The notes under the pieces are model-generated. The model did not search any database. It was not told where the DNA came from and worked only from the letters and a program-made list of their open reading frames with translations. A DNA stretch of 64,000 nucleotides from Flavicella sp042091695 (GTDB taxonomy: Bacteria; Bacteroidota; Bacteroidia; Flavobacteriales; Flavobacteriaceae), in NCBI GenBank assembly GCA_042091695.1, contig JBELHA010000003.1, positions 1 through 64,000 of the forward strand. Reading direction: 5' to 3'. Position numbers and translations under genes: made by a program. Shown piece after piece: positions 16,862-26,531 of the stretch; positions within the stretch are counted from its first letter, which is position 1; each line of letters starts with the position of its first letter.

Positions 16862-17947
16862 ATGAAGGTACTTTCCACAGGGCATTACGCAAGCTCCATA
16901 AGCACTACCATCGCACAATTTCAACTATTGATTGGACTGCAAAAAAAAGGGGTAGACGTTACCGTTATCGGTCTATTTTCTGATGAGATTTTGAAAATAC
17001 TAGAAGACAATGACATCACATGCATTGCTTCCTTTCCCAATTCAAAATTTGATACGGATTATATCGCACAGATACAATCCTACGTACAAGAAAATCAAAT
17101 TGACATCGTCCATGCTTTCAATGGAAAATGTTTAAGGAATGTGAACATCGCTCTCAAAGACACCCCTGTAAAACTTATCACCTATATGGGGTCCACGAGT
17201 TTGTATTGGCATGACCCAAGTGCGTATTTAACCTATTTGAATCCCCGTATAGATGCTATCATTTGCAATAGTACTCATGTCTATGAACATGTAAAAAAGC
17301 AATTGTTCGGAAAAAGAAAACAAAAAGCTGTTAAAATATACAAAGGCTATGACCCAAAATGGTTCGAGCAAAGCAAGGCTTTTGACTACGCAACTATCAA
17401 CATCCCTCAAAATGCAGTAAAAGTGTGTTTGGCTGCAAACTATCTCAAGGTAAAAGGAATCGAATATTTTATAAAATCTTCTTACTTCCTAGAAAAAAAC
17501 AGCAATATACACTATATATTACTCGGAGATATGAGGGGCAACAAAACCATTCCTGAGTTGGTAGCTAAAAGCCCTATTAGAGATAGAATTCACGTTATGG
17601 GTTCTCAAAAAGATGCCGTTTCCTTTTTCAAAGGAGCAGACATCTATGTACAAACATCAAATAACGAAGGCTTTGGTAGAGCTATCAGTGAAGCGATGTG
17701 TTCCAAAAAACCAATCGTTATGACCAATGCAGGAGGGTGTACAGAATTAATTGACACAAAAAGTGGAAAAGTTGTACCAAAGAAAAATCCAAAAGCCATT
17801 GCAAAAGCAATCCTTCAACTATCTGAAGACAAATCGCTTAGATTGAAAATGGGCGAGGCTGCTTATGAGAGAATTCAGAACACCTATGCCATAGAAAAAA
17901 CTATAGATGAAACACTGGCGTTGTACAATAAAATACTTACTTCTTAA
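16862..17947 (+). CDS. Family 4 glycosyltransferase
   Basis: A 361-residue GT-B enzyme. The N-terminal FQLLIGLQKKGVDVTVIGL and IDIVHAFNGKCLRNV, the mid segment VCLAANYLKVKGIEYFI, and the C-terminal IYVQTSNNEGFGRAISEAMCSKKPIVMTNAGG, split here between donor-site strand and glutamate motif, place it in GT4. It lies 9 nt after mazG in the same direction and ends 9 nt from a convergent gene. Like the other glycosyltransferases here it probably builds an envelope polysaccharide, but neither sugar nor acceptor can be assigned. Confidence 0.88.
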   Translation: MKVLSTGHYASSISTTIAQFQLLIGLQKKGVDVTVIGLFSDEILKILEDNDITCIASFPNSKFDTDYIAQIQSYVQENQIDIVHAFNGKCLRNVNIALKDTPVKLITYMGSTSLYWHDPSAYLTYLNPRIDAIICNSTHVYEHVKKQLFGKRKQKAVKIYKGYDPKWFEQSKAFDYATINIPQNAVKVCLAANYLKVKGIEYFIKSSYFLEKNSNIHYILLGDMRGNKTIPELVAKSPIRDRIHVMGSQKDAVSFFKGADIYVQTSNNEGFGRAISEAMCSKKPIVMTNAGGCTELIDTKSGKVVPKKNPKAIAKAILQLSEDKSLRLKMGEAAYERIQNTYAIEKTIDETLALYNKILTS

Positions 17948-17956
17948 AAAGTGAAA

Positions 17957-18736
17957 TTATAGATCATTTGCGTTGGCAATCAACTCCGCTATATCCATTA
18001 CCTCTACACTGTCTTCTTTTTCTTTGTTTTTGATACCGTCTGTCATCATGGTATTGCAAAAAGGACATCCTGTTGCGATTATATCAGGCTTGACCTCCAA
18101 GGCTCCTTCCGTTCGCAATACATTTACTTCTTTATTTCCTTTTTCTGCATCTTTGAACATCTGAGCACCTCCGGCACCACAACACAGTCCGTTCACTTTG
18201 CATTTTTTCATCTCCACCAATTCAACGTCTAATTTGCGAATCAAGTCTCTTGGAGCCTCATAGACATCATTGGCACGCCCTAAATAACAAGGATCATGAA
18301 AAGTTATTTTACGCCCTTTGAACTTACCGCCTTCTATTGTCATTCTTCCGGAATCCAACAATTCCTTTAGCAATTGTGTATGGTGAACAACTTCATAAGT
18401 TCCCCCCAATCCTGGATATTCATTTTTGATCGTATTGAAACAATGTGGACAGGCAGTTACAATTTTCTTTACATCATAACCGTTCAACAACTCAATATTT
18501 CCCATGGCTTGCATTTGAAATAAAAATTCGTTTCCGGCACGTTTAGCAGGGTCCCCAGTACAACTTTCCTCCGCACCTAGCACAGCAAAATCAACCTTCG
18601 CTTCGTTGAGTATTTTTACAAATGCTTTGGTTATTTTTTTTGCTCTATCATCAAAACTACCAGCACAACCTACCCAAAAAACTACTTCGGGTTGTTTTCC
18701 TTGTGCTATCATTTCTGCCATTGTAGGTACATTCAT
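17957..18736 (-). CDS. Fe-S binding CCG-domain protein, heterodisulfide reductase subunit B / GlpC-like
   Basis: A 259-residue cytoplasmic protein with two cysteine-rich CCG domains. The first covers WVGCAGSFDDRA, ESCTGDPAKRAGNE and TACPHCFNTIKNEYP; the second covers FHDPCYLGR, GLCCGAGGAQMF and GCPFCNTMM. In HdrB, GlpC and LutA-type proteins such domains hold an unusual 4Fe-4S centre or pass electrons. It follows a membrane-bound dicluster ferredoxin protein, so the two probably form one electron-transfer complex, possibly linked to the quinone pool. The physiological donor is unknown. Confidence 0.88.
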   Translation of the reverse strand: MNVPTMAEMIAQGKQPEVVFWVGCAGSFDDRAKKITKAFVKILNEAKVDFAVLGAEESCTGDPAKRAGNEFLFQMQAMGNIELLNGYDVKKIVTACPHCFNTIKNEYPGLGGTYEVVHHTQLLKELLDSGRMTIEGGKFKGRKITFHDPCYLGRANDVYEAPRDLIRKLDVELVEMKKCKVNGLCCGAGGAQMFKDAEKGNKEVNVLRTEGALEVKPDIIATGCPFCNTMMTDGIKNKEKEDSVEVMDIAELIANANDL

Positions 18737-18812
18737 AGGTATAAGAGATTTAAAAATGCAACAAGAGTTAGCTTGTCAACATTTAAAGGTTTTTTAGTAA
18801 AAATTCAAACTA

Positions 18813-20117
18813 TTAGGCCTCGTCTTTCCAATTTAGACGGTCCATCTGATTGTAAGGCCATGGAGCTCCATTATTTTCAATATTACTCATCATATTATTG
18901 AGTTCAGCTGGTGCAGCAGACTCTTCCATGACTAGGTATTGACGCATGTCCATAATGATAGACAAGGGGTCTATATTGATAGGACATTCTTCTACACAAG
19001 CATTACAGCTAGTGCATGCCCATAATTCTTCTGGGGAAACATAGTCATTTAGCAATTGTTTGCCATCGTCTACAAACGCACCATTGTTGCTGTCCATGTT
19101 TTTTCCCACTTCTTCCAAACGGTCACGAGTTTTCATCATAATTGCACGAGGAGACAACTCTTTTCCTGTATTATTGGCAGGACACACAGAAGTACACCTT
19201 CCACATTCGGTACAGGTATAAGAGCTCAAGAGCTGAACCCAATTCAAATCTTTGACATCACTAGCTCCAAACTTTTCAGGAACTTCATCTGTTTCTTCAG
19301 GCATTGCATAAGGATCTGCATTGGGATCCATCATCGTTTGTACTTCTTTGGTTACAACTGCATTGTTTGGAAACTTTCCTTTGGCCTCCAAATTTGCATA
19401 GTAAGTATTGGGAAATGCTAGTAGTATGTGCAAATGTTTTGAGTAGTATAAGTAATTTAAGAAAATATAAATACCACAGATGTGCAACCACCACGCAGTT
19501 CGCTCAATATAGTGCATACTATCCAAAGACACCCCCTCAAAAAGAGGTACTATAAATTGACTGATAGGGTTTCCAAAGCCAGCTTCTTGAAAGTGAACAT
19601 CTGTTGCGTTCATCAATATAAAAAGAGACATCAAAACGATCTCAAAATAGAGAATAATGTTCCCGTCATTCTTTGGCCAAGAGGTCATTTCTTTACTCCA
19701 AAAACGCTTTATTTTCACAATATTTCTTCGTGTCCAAAAAAGTATCACAGAAAGCAATACTAAAAAAGCCAATATTTCAAAAGAACCTATTAAAAAATAA
19801 TAGGTAGTTCCTAAAAACTCAAAAATTCTATGGGTACCTAAGATACCATCAATGATAATTTCTAATACCTCAATATTTATAATTATAAAACCTATGTAGA
19901 CGATAATATGTAAAGCACCTGCAATGGGACGTTTGACCATTTTTGACTGTCCTAAAGCAATGCGAATCATGTTGTTAAGACGTTCTTTCTTTCGATCAGT
20001 CCTATCCACGTCTTTTCCAATATTGATATTGCGTTTTAACTTCACAATATTTTTGACAAAGTACCCAATACTAAGTATTGAGATACACAAAAAGATAATA
20101 TTAGGAATGTACTTCAT
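18813..20117 (-). CDS. Membrane-anchored 4Fe-4S dicluster oxidoreductase (HdrC-like)
   Basis: A 434-residue protein. The N-terminal 250 residues hold about five hydrophobic helices resembling the gamma-subunit cytochrome fold of nitrate reductase or DsrM (LHIIVYIGFIIINIEVLEII, FEILAFLVLLSVILFW, WWLHICGIYIFLNYLYY). The C-terminal part carries two 4Fe-4S motifs, CTECGRCTSVCP and CTSCNACVEECP. This architecture moves electrons between a cytoplasmic donor and membrane quinone. The partner CCG-domain gene begins 76 nt downstream. Histidines in the membrane part could bind haem, but I cannot assign ligands. Confidence 0.88.
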   Translation of the reverse strand: MKYIPNIIFLCISILSIGYFVKNIVKLKRNINIGKDVDRTDRKKERLNNMIRIALGQSKMVKRPIAGALHIIVYIGFIIINIEVLEIIIDGILGTHRIFEFLGTTYYFLIGSFEILAFLVLLSVILFWTRRNIVKIKRFWSKEMTSWPKNDGNIILYFEIVLMSLFILMNATDVHFQEAGFGNPISQFIVPLFEGVSLDSMHYIERTAWWLHICGIYIFLNYLYYSKHLHILLAFPNTYYANLEAKGKFPNNAVVTKEVQTMMDPNADPYAMPEETDEVPEKFGASDVKDLNWVQLLSSYTCTECGRCTSVCPANNTGKELSPRAIMMKTRDRLEEVGKNMDSNNGAFVDDGKQLLNDYVSPEELWACTSCNACVEECPINIDPLSIIMDMRQYLVMEESAAPAELNNMMSNIENNGAPWPYNQMDRLNWKDEA

Positions 20118-20141
20118 AGTATAAAATAAAGGTTTAAAGTT

Positions 20142-21098
20142 TTACTTTTTAATAGGTGCTACATATTCTTTTTCTTTTTTTCCAAATACAGATATACTCA
20201 CATATCGTTTTGGATGCAACTTTACATCTTCTAAAAGCGCCGCCAATTCATTGGTTGCTTTTTCTAAGTTATCATATACTGCAGGATTTTTAACTAGTTT
20301 CCCAACAGTCCCTTGTCCATTCTCAATACCCTGTGTAATGGCATTTAAGTTTTCAAGAGTCGTATTTATTTTTTTAGACAGGGCCACCACGTTTACCTGT
20401 GCCAATGAATCTGAAAACTGAGAGAAATTTTCTGTCAGGTGCTCCACATTGTCCATAGATGTTTTAAGCGTTCCTCTATTCTCTACAACCAACATCTCAG
20501 CATTCTCAGTAACGCGTTGTAAATTTGCCATCGTTACATCCATAGAAGCCAAAGTACTTCTGATGTGTTTTCTAGAAGGAACATCTAAAATACTATTGAT
20601 ATTCATCAATAAAGAGTCCGCATGTACAATTACCTTTTCAAGTTTTGCTTGGAGTGGATTCAACTTTTCACCAACAGAGGAGAAAATATCTGATTCTATT
20701 TCACCTTTTAGGAAATCTCCAGGCACAGCTGGCTTTCCAACAAAGGAAGGTACAATTGCCAAAGATTTACCGCCCATCAGACTAGCACTGTATATTTTTG
20801 CAATACTATTTTTTGAAAAACTGAATGGCTTATCAATGCTAAATTCAACCAACAAGCTTCCCGGTTCTTTGGAATCTTGATCAAAACTAATCTCTATTAT
20901 TTTTCCAATTGTATATCCATTTACGGTTACTACACTTGCCGTGTTCAACCCTTGAACGTTTGCATATTTAGTAAAATAGGTATTGGAAGGACCATTAAAA
21001 AGGTTGAAACCCTTTAGGTAATTGAATCCCCATATAAAAAGAACTATCACCAACAGAGCAACCAAGCCTGTTTTTAACTCCCTAGAAATTTTCATCAT
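20142..21098 (-). CDS. MlaD/MCE family lipid-transport protein
   Basis: A 318-residue protein with one N-terminal membrane anchor (GLVALLVIVLFIWGFNYLKG) and a single MCE domain (YFTKYANVQGLNTASVVTVNGYTIGKI), as in MlaD, which holds phospholipids in hexameric rings between the membranes. The C-terminal half is helical and polar with regularly spaced hydrophobics (NLQRVTENAEMLV, LKTSMDNVEHLTENFSQF), probably coiled coil. The permease and ATPase partners (MlaE, MlaF) are not in this window. It lies 47 nt after an amidase gene in the same direction. Confidence 0.9.
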   Translation of the reverse strand: MMKISRELKTGLVALLVIVLFIWGFNYLKGFNLFNGPSNTYFTKYANVQGLNTASVVTVNGYTIGKIIEISFDQDSKEPGSLLVEFSIDKPFSFSKNSIAKIYSASLMGGKSLAIVPSFVGKPAVPGDFLKGEIESDIFSSVGEKLNPLQAKLEKVIVHADSLLMNINSILDVPSRKHIRSTLASMDVTMANLQRVTENAEMLVVENRGTLKTSMDNVEHLTENFSQFSDSLAQVNVVALSKKINTTLENLNAITQGIENGQGTVGKLVKNPAVYDNLEKATNELAALLEDVKLHPKRYVSISVFGKKEKEYVAPIKK

Positions 21099-21145
21099 AA
21101 TTTTAAAGATAAAACATTTTATTCACTTTCAAAAATACTACAATA

Positions 21146-22258
21146 CTATTTAATTGCATCCTTTAAACTTACTTTTTTACCACCTTTAAATGCAGTTAAA
21201 AAAGCAGAGGTATAGCCTTGTTTTTTTGCCTTTTTCAAATTCATTTTTGCGGTGGCGTAACTCTTTGTATTTCCGTAATAATATTTAAAAAAACCAGCCA
21301 CTGAAACACAAGCAACTCCATTGAGACCTTTAAAGTTATAACTCGCTGTTTTAATTTTTGTTTTTCCTGAAGCAATTTGAACTTTAAAAACATAGCCTTC
21401 AGTATTATTTTCTGAATCAACTTCGGTATGTGTAGGTAAAGTTACCCGATTTACTTTGGCTTCATTTATATAATTAATGATTGCTTTTGATATCGAAGCA
21501 GACATTTCCGATTTCCCTTTTTTTGAATAAAGGTAAGCGCCTTCTTTTTTATTAGTTAAAAAGCCTGTTTCTATCAAAATACTAGGCATATAAGTTTGAT
21601 GTAACACCACAAACCCTGCTTGTTTCACCCCTCTATCTACACGTTTCAATCTTCCCTTAAAATTTTCTTGTACTGTACTTGCAAGGGAGATACTCTTGTC
21701 TAAGTTTTCCTCTTGTTCTAGGGTAAGACCAATCACTGACTCCGGAGAGTTTGGATTGAATCCTTTGTATTTTTCTTTGTAATTATTCTCTAAGAGTATC
21801 ACTTCATTTTCGGCTTTGGCTACTTCAAAATTTCTTCGATTTGCATGCAGTCCTAATATCCATGTTTCAGAACCAGAGGCTTGAGAGTCATGTGCGTTGC
21901 AATGCACGGAAACAAATAAATCTGCATCTGCTTTGTTGGCAATCCTTCCTCGTTCCCACAAATCGACAAAAACATCTTTGCTTCTCGTGTAGATAACTTT
22001 TACATTTTTTTGTTTTTTTAAGATAGCTCCTACTCTCAATACAATATCCAATGCAATATCCTTCTCTTTGTATTTGCTTCTGTACGCGACCTTACCAGGA
22101 TCTTTACCTCCATGCCCCGCATCTAAGACAACTGTAAATGGTTTTTTTTGAGCATTAACTACCGTATTTGCTACAAACAGAAAACAAAAAAACACCGCAA
22201 AACAACTGTATGTTATTTTCGTATGAATTTTAAGGAATTGAAAGGAGTTCATCAACAT
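21146..22258 (-). CDS. N-acetylmuramoyl-L-alanine amidase (Amidase_3) with SPOR-like C-terminus
   Basis: A 370-residue exported zinc amidase that cuts the peptide from MurNAc in peptidoglycan during cell separation. A signal peptide (SCFAVFFCFLFVANTVVNAQ) is followed by VLDAGHGGKDPG with the first zinc His, KEKDIALDIVLRVG with the Glu ligand, LFVSVHCNAH and the catalytic ILIETGFLTN. The C-terminal 90 residues (YVFKVQIASG, then YYYGNTKSYATAKMNLKKAK) look like a SPOR peptidoglycan-binding domain. Two in-frame ATGs (22258, 22252) are possible. It heads the operon with the MlaD-like and Fe-S genes, divergent from lptD. Confidence 0.93.
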   Translation of the reverse strand: MLMNSFQFLKIHTKITYSCFAVFFCFLFVANTVVNAQKKPFTVVLDAGHGGKDPGKVAYRSKYKEKDIALDIVLRVGAILKKQKNVKVIYTRSKDVFVDLWERGRIANKADADLFVSVHCNAHDSQASGSETWILGLHANRRNFEVAKAENEVILLENNYKEKYKGFNPNSPESVIGLTLEQEENLDKSISLASTVQENFKGRLKRVDRGVKQAGFVVLHQTYMPSILIETGFLTNKKEGAYLYSKKGKSEMSASISKAIINYINEAKVNRVTLPTHTEVDSENNTEGYVFKVQIASGKTKIKTASYNFKGLNGVACVSVAGFFKYYYGNTKSYATAKMNLKKAKKQGYTSAFLTAFKGGKKVSLKDAIK

Positions 22259-22302
22259 TTTTTAATTAATTTTGGCATATTAATGTTTGGCATGAAAAAA
22301 TA

Positions 22303-24987
22303 GTGCCATCCTACACAAAAATAGTATATAAAGCATTGCGAACAAATTTATACCATATACTTTTCACTTGTTGTTTCCTGTTTTTTGGTGTGCATCAGAG
22401 TTACACACAAATAATTGATAAGAATAACATTGAAACACAGAAAACCAATGATAGTATTCCTCTGAATTTACCGTTGGTGGCAAAAGACAGCGTCGTAGCC
22501 TCTAAAAAAGAAGCAGTAGATGCGATTATTGTTCATACTGCAGATGATTATATCATTGAAGATGTCATCAACAAGAAGGTCATGCTCTATAACAATGCGG
22601 TTATTGATTATAAAGACATTAAAATAACCTCTGGAAAAATTACGATTGATTACAAAACAAATACCGTTGTTGCCCGAGGAATTAAAGACAGTCTAGGGAC
22701 TTACAGCCAGCTACCGGTTTTCACACAAGGAGCAGAAGAATCTACACAAGATTCCATTGTCTTTAATTTTAAAACCGAAAAAGCGCTAATTTACGGCTTG
22801 AGTACGGAACAAGACGGGATCTATACATTGGGTGAAAAAACAAAAAAAATGAACGACTCTACTATTTTTGTGAGAAAGATTCGTTTTACAACTTCGGACA
22901 AGAAAAATCCAGATTATTACTTAGAAACCAACAAAGCGAAAATTGTACCGAATAAAAAGATTATTGTCGGCTTGACACATTTGGTTGTCGTGGATGTGCC
23001 CACTCCTCTCTTTTTACCATTTGCCTACTTACCACTTACAAAGACAAAAACATCCGGTGTGATCATGCCTAGTTATGGACAATCCAACAGACAAGGATTT
23101 TTCTTACAAAATGGAGGGTATTATTTTGCTGGAAACGATTTTTTTGATCTTACCTTGCTCGGTGATGTCTATTCCAACGGAAGTTGGGGTTTTAGTACAG
23201 AAACCTCCTATAAGAAACGCTACCGTTACAACGGTCGTATGAGTTTTAACTTCGAAAACTTACTTTTTGGAGTCAAAGGTTTTGACGACTATAGTAAAAG
23301 TCAAAATTACAACATACGATGGTCGCATTCTCAGGATTCGAAAGCGAATCCAAATGCTAAACTTTCAGCCTCTGTAAACTTGGGGAGTAGCAAATACTTC
23401 CGTCAGTCTGTCAATGAGTTCAACAGTAGAAATGCTTTGACCAACACCTTAAGTTCTTCTATATCATACTATAGAAAACTAGTAGGTACTCCGTTTAACT
23501 TTTCGGTAACAGCCTCGCACACACAAAATACAAATACAGAAAAAATATCCATGTCCTTGCCTTCATTTCAGTTGAACATGGACCGTATCAACCCATTTGC
23601 ACCAAAAGTAGGAAGCCAGAAAACAGCCATTCAGAAAATAGGATTGAACTATTCCTTACGAGCTGACAATAGAATCACCACCACTGATGATGAATTCTTC
23701 ACTCCTAAAATGTTTGATGAAGCAAAATCGGGAATTCAACAAAATGTATCCTTGAGTACCAATATGAAACTATTGAAATACTTGACACTTTCTCCCAATG
23801 TGAATTACAAGGAAGTGTGGTATTTTAAATCTATTGATAAAAACTACGATGCTGAGAGACAAGAAGCCGTTACGGACACTATTAACGGATTCAATGCTTT
23901 TAGGGAATATTCTGCTGGGGCCTCTTTGTCAACAAGTATCTATGGGATGTTTAAATTCAAAGGAAAAAACCTAAAAGCCATTCGACACACAATGCGTCCC
24001 TCGGTTTCCTTTAACTACAGACCCGACTTTGGTTATTATTACGAGGACGTACAGCGAAGCGCAGACCCATTGGATGTAGTATCCTACTCAAGATTTGACG
24101 GAGGAACCTACGGAACTCCTTCCCGTGGTCTTTCTCAATCTGTTTCTTTTTCTTTGAACAATAATTTAGAAGCAAAGGTTCGTGAAAAGGATACTTCCAA
24201 AGAAGAAGAGTTTAAGAAAATAACATTGATCAACAACTTGAACCTGAGTACGAGTTATAATGTTGCAGCAGACAGTCTCAAATTGAGTCCTGTAAATATC
24301 ACCGCTGGAACACAATTTTTCAAAAATAAGTTGAGCTTAAACACGGGAGCTAGTTTAGACCCTTATGCACTCAATGCCAATGGCCAACGCTACAATACAT
24401 TAAACATAGACAACAACGGAAGTCTATTTAGATTGACTAGGGCCAATGTCACAATGAGCTACTCCCTTTCGAGCAAGGACTTTGAAGAAAAGGAAGAAAA
24501 CACTAGCAAGGGTAAAGAAGAAGACGATGCGATATATAACAACCAGAATACGGATATGTTTGGACAAAGCATGACCAATAGCTTTCGAAACAACCAAGAA
24601 GCAGACTCCGAAGAAGAAGAAAAAGAAGCAGACGTCCAGCTCTACAAGAACAAAATACCTTGGTCTTTGCGCCTCTCCTATTCGAGTACGTATAGCAATA
24701 GTAGACGACAAGATGAAATATCAAACAACAGTTTGATGTTTACTGGAGATATTGAATTGACACCTAAGTGGAAAGTAGGACTTTCCTCTGGGTATGATTT
24801 TAGAAACCGAGGCTTTTCGTATACACAATTTAGATTCTCTCGAGACTTGGATAGTTGGAGGGTCAATTTCAACTGGGTCCCTTTTGGAAACAGAGCTTCT
24901 TATTATTTCTACATCGGTGTAAAATCACCTTTGTTGAGCGATTTGAAATACGACAAAAGAAATGTACCCGATCAACGATTATTTTAA
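22303..24987 (+). CDS. lptD: LPS-assembly outer-membrane protein LptD
   Basis: An 894-residue protein that inserts LPS into the outer leaflet. It starts at a GTG (22303), with a signal peptide ending near GVHQSYTQ; no ATG occurs in a useful position. An OstA/LptA-like N-terminal part follows (VINKKVMLYNNAVIDYKDIKIT split over two strands, then GKITIDYKTNTVVARG). The rest is a long beta-barrel with alternating segments such as GVIMPSYGQSNRQGFF, LPFAYLPLTKTKTSG and NFNWVPFGNRASYYFYIG. An acidic insert near residues 725-790 (KEEDDAIYNNQ, EADSEEEEKEAD) is a probable loop. It forms a transcription unit with serB. The LptE partner is not in the window. Confidence 0.92.
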   Translation: MPSYTKIVYKALRTNLYHILFTCCFLFFGVHQSYTQIIDKNNIETQKTNDSIPLNLPLVAKDSVVASKKEAVDAIIVHTADDYIIEDVINKKVMLYNNAVIDYKDIKITSGKITIDYKTNTVVARGIKDSLGTYSQLPVFTQGAEESTQDSIVFNFKTEKALIYGLSTEQDGIYTLGEKTKKMNDSTIFVRKIRFTTSDKKNPDYYLETNKAKIVPNKKIIVGLTHLVVVDVPTPLFLPFAYLPLTKTKTSGVIMPSYGQSNRQGFFLQNGGYYFAGNDFFDLTLLGDVYSNGSWGFSTETSYKKRYRYNGRMSFNFENLLFGVKGFDDYSKSQNYNIRWSHSQDSKANPNAKLSASVNLGSSKYFRQSVNEFNSRNALTNTLSSSISYYRKLVGTPFNFSVTASHTQNTNTEKISMSLPSFQLNMDRINPFAPKVGSQKTAIQKIGLNYSLRADNRITTTDDEFFTPKMFDEAKSGIQQNVSLSTNMKLLKYLTLSPNVNYKEVWYFKSIDKNYDAERQEAVTDTINGFNAFREYSAGASLSTSIYGMFKFKGKNLKAIRHTMRPSVSFNYRPDFGYYYEDVQRSADPLDVVSYSRFDGGTYGTPSRGLSQSVSFSLNNNLEAKVREKDTSKEEEFKKITLINNLNLSTSYNVAADSLKLSPVNITAGTQFFKNKLSLNTGASLDPYALNANGQRYNTLNIDNNGSLFRLTRANVTMSYSLSSKDFEEKEENTSKGKEEDDAIYNNQNTDMFGQSMTNSFRNNQEADSEEEEKEADVQLYKNKIPWSLRLSYSSTYSNSRRQDEISNNSLMFTGDIELTPKWKVGLSSGYDFRNRGFSYTQFRFSRDLDSWRVNFNWVPFGNRASYYFYIGVKSPLLSDLKYDKRNVPDQRLF
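22316..22345 (-). promoter_or_regulatory. Promoter of the amidase-mlaD-FeS operon, inside the lptD 5' coding region
   Basis: The minus strand reads TATTTTTG (22323 to 22316), with TTG at 22345-22343 and a 19-nt spacer. It falls within the first 15 codons of divergent lptD, giving a leader of about 52 nt for the amidase gene. Inferred from motif match only. Confidence 0.5.
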
Positions 24988-25028
24988 AAAACTATAATAC
25001 CAAAAACATTACTCACAAACCAAATATC

Positions 25029-26252
25029 ATGGAAAAAGAAATCATCTTACTAAACATTTCAGGACAGGATAAACCAGGACTTACTGCAAGCCTCACAGGA
25101 GTATTGGCTTCCTATGGCGCTAAAGTTTTAGACATCGGTCAGGCAAATATTCACGACACACTTTCGTTGGGGATTTTGTTTGAAATCAAAGCAAAGTCGA
25201 GTTCTGCCCCTGTATTAAAGGATTTACTTTTCAAAGCCTATGAGCTAGGAATCAACGCAAAATTCAAGCCTATCTCACTAGAAAACTATGAAAAATGGGT
25301 AGATACTCAAGGTAAAAACAGGTATATCGTAACTATCCTTGGAGAAAAATTAGCTGCGGAACAAATCTCTGCGGTTACCAATGTAGTATCTGACATCAAC
25401 TTGAACATTGATTCTATAAAGCGATTGACAGGAAGATTGTCCTTAATCAAAGAAGAAGAATACCCAAGAGCCTGTGTGCAATTGTCTATTCGTGGAGAAA
25501 TCAAAGACAAAGCCGCTGTTACTGAAAAGTTCATGGAAATATCGCAACAACTCAATGTAGACATTGCCTTCCAAGAAGACAACATCTTCCGAAGAAACCG
25601 ACGACTAGTATGTTTTGATATGGACTCTACATTGATACAAACAGAGGTGATAGACGAATTGGCTGAACTAGCAGGAGTCGGTTCCCAAGTTAAAGAAATT
25701 ACAGAGTCTGCCATGAATGGTGAGATCGACTTCAACGAAAGTTTTAAAAGACGTATGGGACTTTTAAAAGGCTTGAGTGAAGAAGTATTACAAGAAGTAG
25801 CTCAAAGACTCCCAATCACCAAAGGAGCACATCGTTTGATGAAAACCTTGAAAGCATATGGATTTAAAACTGCAATCTTATCGGGTGGATTCACCTATTT
25901 TGGAAATTACCTACAAAAGGAACTCGGTATTGACTATGTGTTTGCAAACCAATTAGAAATCAAAGACGGTGCCCTTACAGGTGGCTATTTAGGTGAAATC
26001 GTTGACGGTAATATGAAAGCCAAATACCTCAAAGAAATCGCTAAAAAAGAAAATATTGATATTGCACAAACGATTGCTGTTGGTGATGGTGCCAATGACT
26101 TGCCTATGTTGAATTTGGCAGGGCTGGGAATCGCTTTTCACGCGAAACCTAAAGTAAAAGAAAATGCCCAGAGTTCAATCTCTAGTATTGGGTTAGACGG
26201 AGTACTATACTTACTAGGATACCACGATCGTTATATCGACTTGAAAGCCTAA
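25029..26252 (+). CDS. serB: Phosphoserine phosphatase with N-terminal ACT domains
   Basis: Last step of serine synthesis: hydrolyses phosphoserine. It is 407 residues, with an N-terminal ACT domain (LLNISGQDKPGLTASLTGVL), a second regulatory-like segment to about residue 185, then a HAD phosphatase domain with catalytic CFDMDSTLI (Asp197, Asp199), ILSGGFTYF and VGDGANDLPML. The ATG at 25029 is chosen over an upstream start at 24855 that overlaps lptD in another frame and encodes nothing recognisable. It starts 41 nt after lptD and ends with a clear terminator. ACT domains suggest feedback by an amino acid, probably serine. Confidence 0.96.
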   Translation: MEKEIILLNISGQDKPGLTASLTGVLASYGAKVLDIGQANIHDTLSLGILFEIKAKSSSAPVLKDLLFKAYELGINAKFKPISLENYEKWVDTQGKNRYIVTILGEKLAAEQISAVTNVVSDINLNIDSIKRLTGRLSLIKEEEYPRACVQLSIRGEIKDKAAVTEKFMEISQQLNVDIAFQEDNIFRRNRRLVCFDMDSTLIQTEVIDELAELAGVGSQVKEITESAMNGEIDFNESFKRRMGLLKGLSEEVLQEVAQRLPITKGAHRLMKTLKAYGFKTAILSGGFTYFGNYLQKELGIDYVFANQLEIKDGALTGGYLGEIVDGNMKAKYLKEIAKKENIDIAQTIAVGDGANDLPMLNLAGLGIAFHAKPKVKENAQSSISSIGLDGVLYLLGYHDRYIDLKA

Positions 26253-26303
26253 ACAATTTTATCCTAGAACATAGGTTGATACTGATTTAGAATACTAATA
26301 CAC

Positions 26304-26338
26304 AACCTATATCATTAATATGATGTAGGTTTTTTTTA
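26304..26338 (+). terminator. Rho-independent terminator after lptD-serB
   Basis: A 12-bp stem, AACCTATATCAT (26304-26315) with ATGATGTAGGTT (26320-26331), including one G-T pair, followed by a run of T. Confidence 0.8.
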
Positions 26339-26531
26339 TTTCCATATTTTATTGACTTTAGTAAGGTGTAAACATATTTGTTTGTTGCAATCCATCATTA
26401 AACTCCTTGAAATACAAAAAAACTGTACTCTTTAAACTTAGAGGTATAAATTGATCAGATAATAACTGTTTAGAAGTAAAAAAAAGAAGAAACTCACTAT
26501 ATTTATACTTACATACAAACTAAATTCAAAC

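Noticed and set aside
24855..25028. Longer N-terminus for serB
   Set aside because: Overlaps lptD in another frame; the ACT domain begins at the ATG 25029.
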